Below, piece by piece: positions 36,089 to 45,213 of a DNA stretch of 64,000 bases. The notes beneath the pieces are model-generated. The model was not told the origin of the DNA, did no database searches, and was given only the letters and a program-made list of their open reading frames with translations. Numbering within the stretch: the first letter of the stretch is position 1; each line of letters begins with the position of its first letter. The DNA comes from Endozoicomonas arenosclerae (lineage in GTDB: Bacteria > Pseudomonadota > Gammaproteobacteria > Pseudomonadales > Endozoicomonadaceae). The translations under genes were made by a program, and so were the position numbers. The stretch covers positions 1 through 64,000 of the forward strand of contig NZ_LASA01000148.1 of NCBI RefSeq assembly GCF_001562015.1, read 5' to 3'.

Positions 36089-39037
36089 TTAATGTTTGGT
36101 AACTCGTGGTGAAAAATCATCCAAAACCAGTCCAATTCTCTTTTTCTCTCCGCTGTAATCGACTGCCAGAGTGACTCTGCGTTTCTTCATTGCACTTTTA
36201 AGCAAACGATTCACTGCAAACCTTCTGATGGCCCCGGCTTTTTTGAGACGTACAATGGGGTTTCCCAGTTCCACACCACGCTTTGTCTTGGGCACCATAA
36301 CTTCCAGATCTGCCGATGACCCCATTAGAAATTTCCAAAACCAGGATAATTTGCCAAACAACTGATCAAGATTAGTTTTAAGCTCGAAGACTGCTTTTGC
36401 TGTATTGTCAGTATCAAGAATAAAGCTGGGGTTATCGCTGAGACCCTCTGCAGATCTGAGTTCTTCAACAGTCAGGGCTTCCATAACTTCAGTTGTGACA
36501 TGAACAGCCTCTTCTTCAAACAAGGTTGCTGTTTCATCAACACGAACTTCCGGCTCTTTCTCAATAGGAGCCTTTACTGTTGAGGCAATACTTTCATGCT
36601 CTTGAAGCGTTATTTCCGATACCTTAACCGGCTCAACCAGTACTTCTGAAGGCTCATCCAATAAGGTTTCAATGGACACCAATTCTTCTACTACTGAAAC
36701 CTCACTGATGGGTAACGTCTCCACATGGGTTGTTTCCAATTCAGAGTCACTGTCAAAGTCACTCACTACTCCTGAATCCCCGCTGGATGAAGACACAGAC
36801 AACGCATCCTCTTCAGGTTCGAGAACAATTTCCGATGTGTCTGGAGCTCGTTGCTCACCTTGAACGCCAAGCACACTCATGGCCAGAAAATGCATCAGTT
36901 TCCTGAACTCTAGTGTTTCAGGCTTGAACAGTTTTCCTATGACTTCTTCAAAACTACCTGCTTTAACCTCTCCCCCTAACAGCTGGGTCGAGGTTTTGGC
37001 CAGTTCTTCCGGATCAACCTCATAGCTCTCACTGCAATACTCTTCACCATCACGAACCAGCATGACGTCACCAAAATTAAGCTGTAACAGTTCATCAATC
37101 CTGGGATCTTTTCCTTTTGTTGTGGCAGCTGATCTGGCTTTTGTCTGATCTTCGGCAGGCCACAAATCACTAAGCATTGCACTGAGTTTTTGCACTCTGC
37201 GAACATCCAATGGAAAATCCAGCTTGAGCGTGTCCCTGATAAATGTTCCAAGAGGAGACATCACTCTTATCTGCCCTCCCTTTAATGAGACCGGGAAGAC
37301 GCGACTGTCTCCAGAAACATCATTTTCAAACAACAATCGTCCCTTCATCTCTGGTATCGAGATGGTTAAATTCCCGGACTCATCAAGCTCAACACCGGTA
37401 ATAGCGGCCTCCATTCCTTCTACATCAAGATGAGCAAAACGGCCTATGGGGATTCTTTGCATGGGGCATTTTAAAACGACAGGGTCAGCTTCAGTGGCAT
37501 GGCTTTCTGCATCCCTCAGAGTCAGGAAAGCATTAGCAAGGTTGGTATAGCCTTCGACCCATTCATTTCGGTCACTTTTTCGCCACTTATCATTAACCGC
37601 GATGAGACTTTTGTAGATTTTATTAACTTCATCATTTTCATTCTGTTTTGTAGAAGCTAACTGTTTTTCCTGCTTTAGCTCCTCCAGTGTTTTGATCAGT
37701 TCTGCCTTCAAAGCAGAATGACTGTCATCACTGCTAACATGCGCAATGTCATCCTCTAGCTGATGAATAACTTCCTCAAATCTACCGATCTGATTTCTAC
37801 GTTTTTCAGCTTCAAAAGTCAGGGTGGCACTCTGGGTACTCATCCTTGTTTGCAACTGATCATCAGCCATACCTTTAAAACTGCTCACCACAGGATTGAG
37901 CAACTCCAGGATAATATTCACGCCCTGACGACTGAGAATACTGTTCACCTGTTGTGTTTCTTCATCATCGATATTCAGTGCCGACACTTCAAAGTCGATG
38001 TAATCCTGCATTTCCGGCTTCTTGCCATTGAGATCCTGAATGACTTTTTTTGCTCTTTTATCAAACTCCTCTGTCATGCCTTGAACTCGAAACGGCAGCT
38101 TTAACAGTGAGCACTTCATTAATTGATCCACCAGCTCCGCCAATGGCTCTTTAATGACCACTTTCATGCCGCCATTAAGTCTTACCGGGCCAGTAACATC
38201 ACCATTTTTGTTCAAAGCGGTGCAACGACCACTGCATTCAGCGATATGCAGTGTCACTGTTCCGTCTTCATTTCTGTGAAATGTCTCTATGGCTACCCCT
38301 AAATCCTGCACTGAAACCTCATAGTGATCCTGATCTGCCATTTTCAGGTCACCCAACTTCATAAGTCGTACTTTTTCTGAAGCCTTTTCTGAAGGGTCAC
38401 TTTGATAGACCTGTCTCAGACCACCAATAAACTTGGCACCCGCATACGCAGCAGCTTCAGTTAACTGCCTTGTTTGATCCGTTTTGTGATTAAACTGCTC
38501 CAGATCCTTTTGCAAAAGCTGCTGTCGTGTTGTAGACCACGAATCCCGCGCTTCTAGCTCGGCAATCTCCCTGTTCAATCCGATGGATGCTTTTAAGGCT
38601 GTCTGATAATTTTGCATCTGTTTTGCAGACATAGCCCCAAGAGAAACTCTGAGTCTGACAAGTTGCGAATTAACTTTTGTCAGCTCTTTTCTGGCGGCAT
38701 TGAGTCTTTTTGAATCTCTGGACTGACCTGCCTTTGAATCTTCAAGATTCTTTTTGATCAGTTTTCTGGTTTTCTTGGATGACGAGTCCATCCCCATTAA
38801 TGCCAGGGGTGTCAAAACATTGGCTATGGTACTGACAGAACCACCAGACAATGACTTTGGCGTAATACCTCGTTGCTTAAGGGTTTGAAAAGTTGTTTCT
38901 GGAGGCGTATGAGTCAGCTGTTTTTCAAGGTCCTGCTGTTCACTGACCTGCCTGAGGTTGTGACTGCCCTGCTTCCTGATCGACTCAGTTAATGATGACG
39001 TTACTTGTCCTGATTGACCTGTCGGTTCCGTCTGCAT
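36089..39037 (-). CDS. Large coiled-coil protein of unknown function, paralog A (candidate effector)
   Basis: A 982-residue protein I do not recognise. Layout: disordered Gln/Ser/Thr-rich start with QGSHNLRQV at 23-31; coiled coil about 90-195; module A about 228-320; second coiled coil about 405-480; module B about 530-622, a diverged copy of A; acidic Ser/Glu-rich region about 738-860; a basic C-terminal part (915-970). Residues 1-385 align almost without gaps with the whole of the next gene's product, so they are paralogs and this one has been extended. A DSGVVS motif at 754-759 fits the beta-TrCP degron pattern. No signal peptide or membrane helix. Secretion by a specialised system is inference. 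Confidence 0.8.
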   Translation of the reverse strand: MQTEPTGQSGQVTSSLTESIRKQGSHNLRQVSEQQDLEKQLTHTPPETTFQTLKQRGITPKSLSGGSVSTIANVLTPLALMGMDSSSKKTRKLIKKNLEDSKAGQSRDSKRLNAARKELTKVNSQLVRLRVSLGAMSAKQMQNYQTALKASIGLNREIAELEARDSWSTTRQQLLQKDLEQFNHKTDQTRQLTEAAAYAGAKFIGGLRQVYQSDPSEKASEKVRLMKLGDLKMADQDHYEVSVQDLGVAIETFHRNEDGTVTLHIAECSGRCTALNKNGDVTGPVRLNGGMKVVIKEPLAELVDQLMKCSLLKLPFRVQGMTEEFDKRAKKVIQDLNGKKPEMQDYIDFEVSALNIDDEETQQVNSILSRQGVNIILELLNPVVSSFKGMADDQLQTRMSTQSATLTFEAEKRRNQIGRFEEVIHQLEDDIAHVSSDDSHSALKAELIKTLEELKQEKQLASTKQNENDEVNKIYKSLIAVNDKWRKSDRNEWVEGYTNLANAFLTLRDAESHATEADPVVLKCPMQRIPIGRFAHLDVEGMEAAITGVELDESGNLTISIPEMKGRLLFENDVSGDSRVFPVSLKGGQIRVMSPLGTFIRDTLKLDFPLDVRRVQKLSAMLSDLWPAEDQTKARSAATTKGKDPRIDELLQLNFGDVMLVRDGEEYCSESYEVDPEELAKTSTQLLGGEVKAGSFEEVIGKLFKPETLEFRKLMHFLAMSVLGVQGEQRAPDTSEIVLEPEEDALSVSSSSGDSGVVSDFDSDSELETTHVETLPISEVSVVEELVSIETLLDEPSEVLVEPVKVSEITLQEHESIASTVKAPIEKEPEVRVDETATLFEEEAVHVTTEVMEALTVEELRSAEGLSDNPSFILDTDNTAKAVFELKTNLDQLFGKLSWFWKFLMGSSADLEVMVPKTKRGVELGNPIVRLKKAGAIRRFAVNRLLKSAMKKRRVTLAVDYSGEKKRIGLVLDDFSPRVTKH
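37172..37450 (-). repeat. Unknown ~93-residue module, copy B in paralog A
   Basis: Coding repeat. Pattern shared by all three copies: I..f....G.(L/V)T(I/L).I.E...R, then V.L.GG....(V/M)..PL...(I/V)..., then a LP/FP turn. Copy B has GNLTISIPEMKGR and VSLKGGQIRVMSPLG. Confidence 0.6.
38078..38356 (-). repeat. Unknown ~93-residue module, copy A in paralog A
   Basis: Coding repeat. Copy A has DGTVTLHIAECSGR and VRLNGGMKVVIKEPLAELV followed by KLPF. Aligns with copy C in the next gene, sharing LGDLKM before it and the PLxE element. Confidence 0.65.
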
Positions 39038-39090
39038 GGGAATTATTTTTTTAGTGGGTCTTGCTATTAACTATAGGAAAGAGAACAGCG

Positions 39091-40266
39091 TCAGGCTTCA
39101 CTCCCAGGCAGATAACCGGGCAAGAATGATTCGAGAAGCTTCATTAAATTTTCTGCACCTTCTCCATCCGGATTCATCACCTCCCCATTGACTTCCATTG
39201 ATGAAACACCCATTTCCTTAACACCCAGCACCTCGACCGTTCTATCCAATGAACCGGCTTCGTTCATCAATTTCTCTTCATATTCTTTAGAGAGGGCCAT
39301 CATCTTTCCAGGCAATTTATGGAAGCCACAAGTCATCATTTCACTGATCTGTTCACTCAGAGGGGGGTTAACGGTCAGCCGAACACCACTGAGTTTGACT
39401 GAACCCAGAGGCTTATCGCCAATAACGACATCACTGGCTGAGCATTCGTCCAATGCCAAAGTCAAACTGCCATCCGAGTTTTTAGCAAAATCACTGATCA
39501 CCACTTTCATATCTTTTGCAGAGAGCTCAGTATGACCATTGGCAGACATTTTGAGATCGCCCAGATCCAGCTCAAAATCTCGACCCGCGCTACCATGATC
39601 ACGGGTTTCCTGATAGACCTTTCTTAACCCCCCCAATAGCTTGGAGCCTGCTGTAATACCCGAGCGCAATGATTCAGCGTATTCCTGCTGAAGATCAGCC
39701 TCCATTTCAGCCTTGCCCAAAGCCTCTTTCATACTGGCCAGACCTTGCTCAACCTGAGGCTTTTTGACCCTTAAACCGTCGAGCTGCTCCTTTTTTGATG
39801 CTACTTTGGCCTGCATCTCGCTGTATTCCTGCATCCTTGCAGGGCTCATATCCCTCTTGTCCGTTCTGACCTTCTCCAGTTTCTTTTCCAGCTTGAGGAT
39901 ATCTCGTTCAAGTGACGCCGTTTTCTTGTTAATACCACTAAGTTCTTTCTGTAATCCCGAATGCTCACTTTTTATCTTCTTGAGATGTCGCTGACTGGAG
40001 AAAGTCATCCCTTTCTCAACCAGAGGGGCTGCGACCTTGGAAACCGTGGAAATAACGCCCTTATTGCTGATTTTTACCCGTTCAGCTTTACGGCTCAATA
40101 TTGAAGTATCAGAGGGGCCTTCAGGGTTTTGAAAACCGGATACCCTGTTAGGCTCAGAATGTCTGGCCTGAACTTTACGAAGATTATGAGAACCCTCCTG
40201 CTGAGTTGCAGCAGGTTGGAAGACGGTAGAACCCTGGCCAGCCTGGCCGGTCGATTGAATGGGCAT
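39091..40266 (-). CDS. Coiled-coil protein of unknown function, paralog B (candidate effector)
   Basis: A 391-residue protein equivalent to the N-terminal 385 residues of the neighbouring 982-residue product. It shares the start region (TGQAGQ at 6-11, EGSHNLRKV at 24-32), a long coiled coil (about 95-195), then SKLLGGLRKVYQE, LGDLKM and module C (236-320), and ends with a short helix-rich tail. No signal peptide, membrane helix or known domain. The 53-base gap to paralog A suggests one transcript. Both genes sit between gap and mfd, which are neighbours in Pseudomonas. Confidence 0.8.
   Translation of the reverse strand: MPIQSTGQAGQGSTVFQPAATQQEGSHNLRKVQARHSEPNRVSGFQNPEGPSDTSILSRKAERVKISNKGVISTVSKVAAPLVEKGMTFSSQRHLKKIKSEHSGLQKELSGINKKTASLERDILKLEKKLEKVRTDKRDMSPARMQEYSEMQAKVASKKEQLDGLRVKKPQVEQGLASMKEALGKAEMEADLQQEYAESLRSGITAGSKLLGGLRKVYQETRDHGSAGRDFELDLGDLKMSANGHTELSAKDMKVVISDFAKNSDGSLTLALDECSASDVVIGDKPLGSVKLSGVRLTVNPPLSEQISEMMTCGFHKLPGKMMALSKEYEEKLMNEAGSLDRTVEVLGVKEMGVSSMEVNGEVMNPDGEGAENLMKLLESFLPGYLPGSEA
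39307..39561 (-). repeat. Unknown ~85-residue module, copy C in paralog B
   Basis: Coding repeat. Copy C has DGSLTLALDECSASD, VKLSGVRLTVNPPLSEQI and HKLPG, aligned with copies A and B in the neighbouring gene. Confidence 0.65.
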
Positions 40267-40418
40267 TTATTGAATCAAAATAGCTATTCCTAATAACACT
40301 ATATGACATTCAATATAAACAGGCTGAAGGACAGCCTATGCTGCCGCTATTTCATGGTATAAAGAACCCTGAAAGGCTACAATGGCCGGTCTAGCGTATC
40401 CAGGACTAGTAAGCTTTC

Positions 40419-43400
40419 ATGTCGCAGGCCAACTTGAATTCATCTTCTTTTCAGCTTCCTGAACAATCAGGCTATAACGTCTACTGGGGGCAGTTGAGTC
40501 AATCTTCCAGCTCGTACGCCATTGCCAGTGCAGCCCGATCTACCCGACGTCCCCTACTGGTGATTACACCGGACTCTTCACAGGCCAATGCGTTGGAAGA
40601 AGAACTCAGCTTCTTCTTAAGAGACGATGAGCAGTCACAGATCCTGCACTTTCCTGACTGGGAGATTCTGCCTTATGATGCTTTTTCACCCCATCAGGAC
40701 ATTATTTCCCAGAGGCTGGAAACCCTTTACCGGCTGCCGCGCAGTGAAAAAACAATACTGATCATATCCGTATCCACGCTGCTGCATCGTCTGTGCCCTA
40801 GAGAGTACCTTGAGTCCAACTGTCTGGTGCTTAAACGCGGTGAAACCTTTGTCATTGAAGACAAGCGCAAACAGCTAGAGCAGGCAGGCTACCGTTGCGT
40901 TGAAACCGTCTATGAACATGGTGAGTTTGCTATTCGAGGCTCGCTCATGGACATTTTCCCCATGGGCTCACTTACCCCTTTCCGTATCGACCTGTTTGAT
41001 GACGAAATCGATACACTAAGAGTGTTTGACCCAGAAACCCAGCGGTCAGTGGATCAAGTGGATCATATCGAGCTGCTTCCGGGCCATGAATTCCCCATGG
41101 ATAAAGCTTCAAGGGATCGCTTCCGGGCGATGTTCCGAGAAGCCTTTGATGTCGATCATCGTGAATGCCCTGTTTATCAGGATATCGGTCAGGGGCTCGC
41201 CAGTCCCGGCATCGAATATTACCTGCCCCTGTTTTTCGAACAGACAGCCACACTGTTCGATCATCTGTCACCGGAAACCACCATCATCCAGTATGAAGGT
41301 GTCCAGGATGCAATTGAACATTTCTGGCAGGATCTTACCGACCGCTATGAGAACCGCAGGGTCGATCCCAACCGTCCCTTATTACCTCCTGCAAAGGTTC
41401 TGATGCCTTCTGAAGAGATCAACCGGTCTCTAAAACATTATCCTCGTATTATTCTTTCTGCCGGAAAAGTGGAATCGTCCGGAAGTTTTAATCTTGACCA
41501 TCAGCCGTTGCCAGAGCTTACGTTGAACGCCCGGGCTGATCATCCACTTAAGCCGTTAGAAGATTTGATTGCCACTGGGCCAAGAATTTTATTGGTAGCA
41601 GAAAGTGCCGGACGACGAGAAGTCTTATTGGAAATGCTGGCCCAATCCGATATTCGCCCTGACAACTTCAACAGCTGGGCAACGTTCCTGAGCCGAAGAG
41701 AACCCCTCGGAATCACTGTAGGCACACTGGAGTCAGGCATTTTCCTGACTGAGCAGAATATTGCCCTGATTCCTGAATCTCTTCTGCTTGGCCAAAGGGT
41801 CATGCAGCGTCGCAGACGCAAAGGCGCGACAGAAACAGAAACCGATCAGACGATTCGCAACCTTACTGAGCTGAGAGAAGGCGCTCCCGTTGTTCATATA
41901 GATCATGGTGTCGGTCGCTACAGGGGCTTGCAAACACTGTCCGTGGACGGTCAGGAGACTGAATTTCTGACCCTTGAATATGCGAATGAAGCCAAACTCT
42001 ATATTCCTGTAGCCTCTCTTCATCTCATAGCCCGCTATACAGGCACCGATGATGAACTGGCTCCTTTGCACCGTCTTGGCAGTGAGCAATGGACCAAAGC
42101 ACGTCGCAAGGCTGCAGAAAAGGCTCGGGACGCAGCGGCAGAATTGCTTGATATCTATGCCCGTCGTGAAGCTCGTAAAGGCTTTGCTTTTTCGGAGCCC
42201 GATCAGCAATATCATGCCTTCAGTGCAGGATTCCCTTTTGAGGAAACACCTGATCAGCAACAGGCAATTGTCAATGTCATTAAAGACATGTCACAAGGTC
42301 AACCCATGGACAGGCTGGTTTGTGGCGATGTTGGCTTCGGTAAAACAGAAGTAGCCATGCGAGCGGCTTTCCTGGCGGTTCAAAGTGGTAAGCAAGTAGC
42401 CATTCTGGTGCCCACCACCCTGCTGGCACAACAACATTATGAAAGCTTCCGCGATCGCTTTGCTGACTGGCCAGTAGAGATTGATGTAGCTTCCCGATTC
42501 AAATCGGCCAAGCAGGTTCAGGGTCTCAAAGAAAAAGTCACTGAAGGTAAACTTGATATCATTATTGGCACCCACAAACTGATCCAGGGTGATTTCAAGT
42601 TCAAGAACCTGGGATTGTTGATTATTGACGAAGAACATCGCTTTGGTGTCCGCCATAAAGAGATGCTCAAATCCATGCGCTCCGAGGTCGATATTCTGAC
42701 CCTGACGGCCACGCCTATTCCTCGAACTCTGAATATGGCCATGTCTGGCATTCGTGATCTTTCCATCATTGCCACCCCTCCTGCTCGACGACTCTCGGTA
42801 AAAACCTTTGTGCGGCAGAGCGACAAGCTGCTGGTAAAAGAAGCCATTCTTCGTGAATTACTCAGGGGTGGGCAGGTTTATTATCTGCACAATGAAGTCT
42901 CCAGTATCGACAAGGCCGCGGCCGACCTGCAGGAACTCATTCCTGAAGCCCGTATTGCTGTTGGACATGGTCAGATGCGAGAGCGGGATCTGGAACAGGT
43001 AATGTCGGATTTTTACCACAAGCGGCATAACATTCTGATTTGCACCACCATAATCGAAACGGGCATTGATATCCCCAATGCCAATACCATCATCATTCAC
43101 CGATCCGATAAGTTCGGTCTGGCACAGTTGCATCAGCTAAGGGGTCGTGTAGGACGATCTCATCACCAGGCCTATGCCTACCTTCTTACACCATCACCAA
43201 AATCGATGACCAAAGACGCCCTGAAAAGGCTTGAAGCCATTGCTGAAGCTCAAGATCTTGGCGCTGGCTTCATGCTGGCTTCTAATGACCTGGAGATTCG
43301 TGGTGCCGGTGAACTTTTGGGCGAAGAACAGAGTGGCCAGATTCAGAACGTCGGCTTCACTCTTTACACTGAAATGCTTGAAAAAGCCGTTGAGGCCATT

Positions 43401-43877
43401 CGTAATGGTGAAACTCCGGATCTGGATAAACCCCTGCAACAAGGCAGTGATGTCAATCTTCGCTTACCCGCTCTGCTGCCAGAAGACTATATCCATGATG
43501 TCCATAACCGTCTGATTCTCTATAAGCGCATTGCTGCAGCTAAAAATGATGAAGACCTCAAGAACCTTCAGGTCGAACTGATTGACCGCTTTGGACTGCT
43601 ACCTGAACAGACCAAAAACCTGTTCCGTCAGACCCGCCTTCGTCTCAGGGCAGAAAAGATGGGCATTGTTAAAATTGATGCCGGTGCAGGAAGTGCCCGC
43701 ATAGAGTTTAACAGCCAACCGGATATCGATCCTATTGCCATCATTCAGCTCATTCAGTCAGAACCGCACCTATACAGACTGGAAGGCAGCAACGTGTTGA
43801 AGTACAGTGGCTCCATGGAGAAAGCCGAAGCACGATTCAAGCTCCTGGAGCAATTAATGGATCGACTGGCCGCTTGA
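40419..43877 (+). CDS. mfd: Transcription-repair coupling factor Mfd
   Basis: Releases RNA polymerase stalled at DNA lesions and recruits UvrA. Domain order is complete: UvrB-homology region in the first third, the RNA polymerase interaction domain around VVHIDHGVGRYRGL, then the RecG-like motor with Walker A CGDVGFGKTEVA and DEEH box IIDEEHRFGV, helicase motif VI RGRVGRSHHQAYAYLL, and the C-terminal D7 domain. 1152 residues is normal. Followed by csiV as in Pseudomonas. Confidence 0.97.
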   Translation: MSQANLNSSSFQLPEQSGYNVYWGQLSQSSSSYAIASAARSTRRPLLVITPDSSQANALEEELSFFLRDDEQSQILHFPDWEILPYDAFSPHQDIISQRLETLYRLPRSEKTILIISVSTLLHRLCPREYLESNCLVLKRGETFVIEDKRKQLEQAGYRCVETVYEHGEFAIRGSLMDIFPMGSLTPFRIDLFDDEIDTLRVFDPETQRSVDQVDHIELLPGHEFPMDKASRDRFRAMFREAFDVDHRECPVYQDIGQGLASPGIEYYLPLFFEQTATLFDHLSPETTIIQYEGVQDAIEHFWQDLTDRYENRRVDPNRPLLPPAKVLMPSEEINRSLKHYPRIILSAGKVESSGSFNLDHQPLPELTLNARADHPLKPLEDLIATGPRILLVAESAGRREVLLEMLAQSDIRPDNFNSWATFLSRREPLGITVGTLESGIFLTEQNIALIPESLLLGQRVMQRRRRKGATETETDQTIRNLTELREGAPVVHIDHGVGRYRGLQTLSVDGQETEFLTLEYANEAKLYIPVASLHLIARYTGTDDELAPLHRLGSEQWTKARRKAAEKARDAAAELLDIYARREARKGFAFSEPDQQYHAFSAGFPFEETPDQQQAIVNVIKDMSQGQPMDRLVCGDVGFGKTEVAMRAAFLAVQSGKQVAILVPTTLLAQQHYESFRDRFADWPVEIDVASRFKSAKQVQGLKEKVTEGKLDIIIGTHKLIQGDFKFKNLGLLIIDEEHRFGVRHKEMLKSMRSEVDILTLTATPIPRTLNMAMSGIRDLSIIATPPARRLSVKTFVRQSDKLLVKEAILRELLRGGQVYYLHNEVSSIDKAAADLQELIPEARIAVGHGQMRERDLEQVMSDFYHKRHNILICTTIIETGIDIPNANTIIIHRSDKFGLAQLHQLRGRVGRSHHQAYAYLLTPSPKSMTKDALKRLEAIAEAQDLGAGFMLASNDLEIRGAGELLGEEQSGQIQNVGFTLYTEMLEKAVEAIRNGETPDLDKPLQQGSDVNLRLPALLPEDYIHDVHNRLILYKRIAAAKNDEDLKNLQVELIDRFGLLPEQTKNLFRQTRLRLRAEKMGIVKIDAGAGSARIEFNSQPDIDPIAIIQLIQSEPHLYRLEGSNVLKYSGSMEKAEARFKLLEQLMDRLAA

Positions 43878-44020
43878 GCGAAGAGAGCAGCCTCTTTAAG
43901 GCTGCTCCATGACAGAAGATTTTACGAGACTGCATGACTATTTTTTTGAAGTCCACCACTCCGGAACCTCAGGCGGATCAAATGGAGAGACCGCAGGGTA
44001 TCGAATTGAGCAGGAGTTAT

Positions 44021-44932
44021 ATGAACAAGCCACTTTCAGGAATACAGAAATCACTGACCGCCCTGCTCCTTAGTGCCGTGTCAATGTCTATCCTGGCCAA
44101 TACAAAAACAGAGAGTACCAAGAAAGACGATACTCGCTGGTATCAGGCTGACATGATTGTATTTCTGAATGAACAGAGTATGAATGGCAGTGAGAAATGG
44201 CCAGCCATTACGCCGCATTCTTTGCCTGCCAATTCTATCAAATTAAAGTCATATGACCCTTCAGGCACCCACAAGGAATCTTCTAGCGACCTCACCAGTT
44301 TCCTTGATCAGCCGGATAAGAAAACATCCATTGACCTGGAGCGAGACGCGTTTGTTTCGCTGCCCTATCAATCACACCTGTTACAGAAAGAAGGTAATAC
44401 CCTGTCCAGAAATGGCAGTTATCGAATTCTGGAACAGAAGGCCTGGCTGATGCCCATCAAGGAAGGTGAAAGCACCGTGCCTGTTCGTATTCGCAGTTAC
44501 AATACCCAAAGCCGAATGCCCAGCATGCTTGAGGGTACGATTACTGTAAGCTCCAGCCGCTTCCTGCACGTCAATGCAAATTTCTGGTACAGCGAGCTGG
44601 CCTGGGAAGGTCTTGCTAACAATATGGGAAGTCTGTCGCCATCGGCTTCAAGCCCTGAACAAAAACCTATGGTCGACAAAGAACTTCAACTGGTCACAAC
44701 TCCGGGCGGGCAACCTATGAGAATCTCCCGAAACTTTCAACTTAATGAAAGCCGGAGAATCAGAAACAGCAAACAGGTTCAATATCTGGACAGTCCTGTC
44801 ATCGGTGTACTGTTCAAACTGACGCCTTATGAGCGACCCGATAAAGAGCTACTGCCAGAAATGACTCCTGACTCTGAGGAAAAATCACCAGAGCTGGGAA
44901 TCTTACCTGGCATTATCAATCAGGAAGGATAA
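44021..44932 (+). CDS. csiV: CsiV-like periplasmic peptidoglycan-associated protein
   Basis: Homolog of CsiV, a periplasmic protein first described in Vibrio that binds peptidoglycan and is needed for LpoA-dependent cell wall synthesis. Family landmarks are WYQADMIVFLNEQ near the start and NESRRIRNSKQVQYLDSPVIGVLFKLTPYE near the end. The frame opens at 43934, but ATG 44021 has AGGAGTT upstream and begins a signal peptide ending near SILANT. 303 residues. Same position after mfd as PA3003. Confidence 0.85.
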   Translation: MNKPLSGIQKSLTALLLSAVSMSILANTKTESTKKDDTRWYQADMIVFLNEQSMNGSEKWPAITPHSLPANSIKLKSYDPSGTHKESSSDLTSFLDQPDKKTSIDLERDAFVSLPYQSHLLQKEGNTLSRNGSYRILEQKAWLMPIKEGESTVPVRIRSYNTQSRMPSMLEGTITVSSSRFLHVNANFWYSELAWEGLANNMGSLSPSASSPEQKPMVDKELQLVTTPGGQPMRISRNFQLNESRRIRNSKQVQYLDSPVIGVLFKLTPYERPDKELLPEMTPDSEEKSPELGILPGIINQEG

Positions 44933-44947
44933 CCCCCCTCTTTATAG

Positions 44948-45006
44948 AAGGCGGCAAGTGAAAGATATCTACAACAAAACATCTTGCTGCCTTTTAAATT
45001 CCCTTA
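44948..45006 (+). terminator. Probable terminator after csiV
   Basis: Eleven-base arms AAGGCGGCAAG / CTTGCTGCCTT with one mismatch, long 34-base loop, then TTTTAAATT. The loop is unusually long for an intrinsic terminator. Confidence 0.55.
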
Positions 45007-45213
45007 TAGAAACTTCTCCAGAAATTTAATAACAAAGTTATTTGAAAATATATCAGACATATTTAAACGCACAAGAATTTCTTTCTAACCAATTAGTCTT
45101 ACCAAATTAAAAACAAATATCTATTTAAAATTTTTTTGTCGTTTATTGAAACCATTCTCATTTTCATTCCGTAATAATTATTTCAAATTTTTAAAAAGTT
45201 TAAGGAGTAAACT
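45007..45213 (+). promoter_or_regulatory. Strongly AT-rich upstream region of the KID-motif gene
   Basis: About 200 bases dominated by A and T, unlike the neighbouring coding DNA, ending in a strong ribosome binding site AAGGAG (45202-45207) six bases before ATG 45214. Such DNA often binds H-NS-like silencers and marks acquired genes; individual promoter boxes cannot be picked with confidence. Confidence 0.5.

Noticed and set aside
36671-36863. Low-complexity acidic tract of the 982-residue protein as a calcium-binding or adhesin repeat
   Set aside because: It lacks any regular repeat period or DxDxD-type calcium motif; it reads as a disordered acidic linker.
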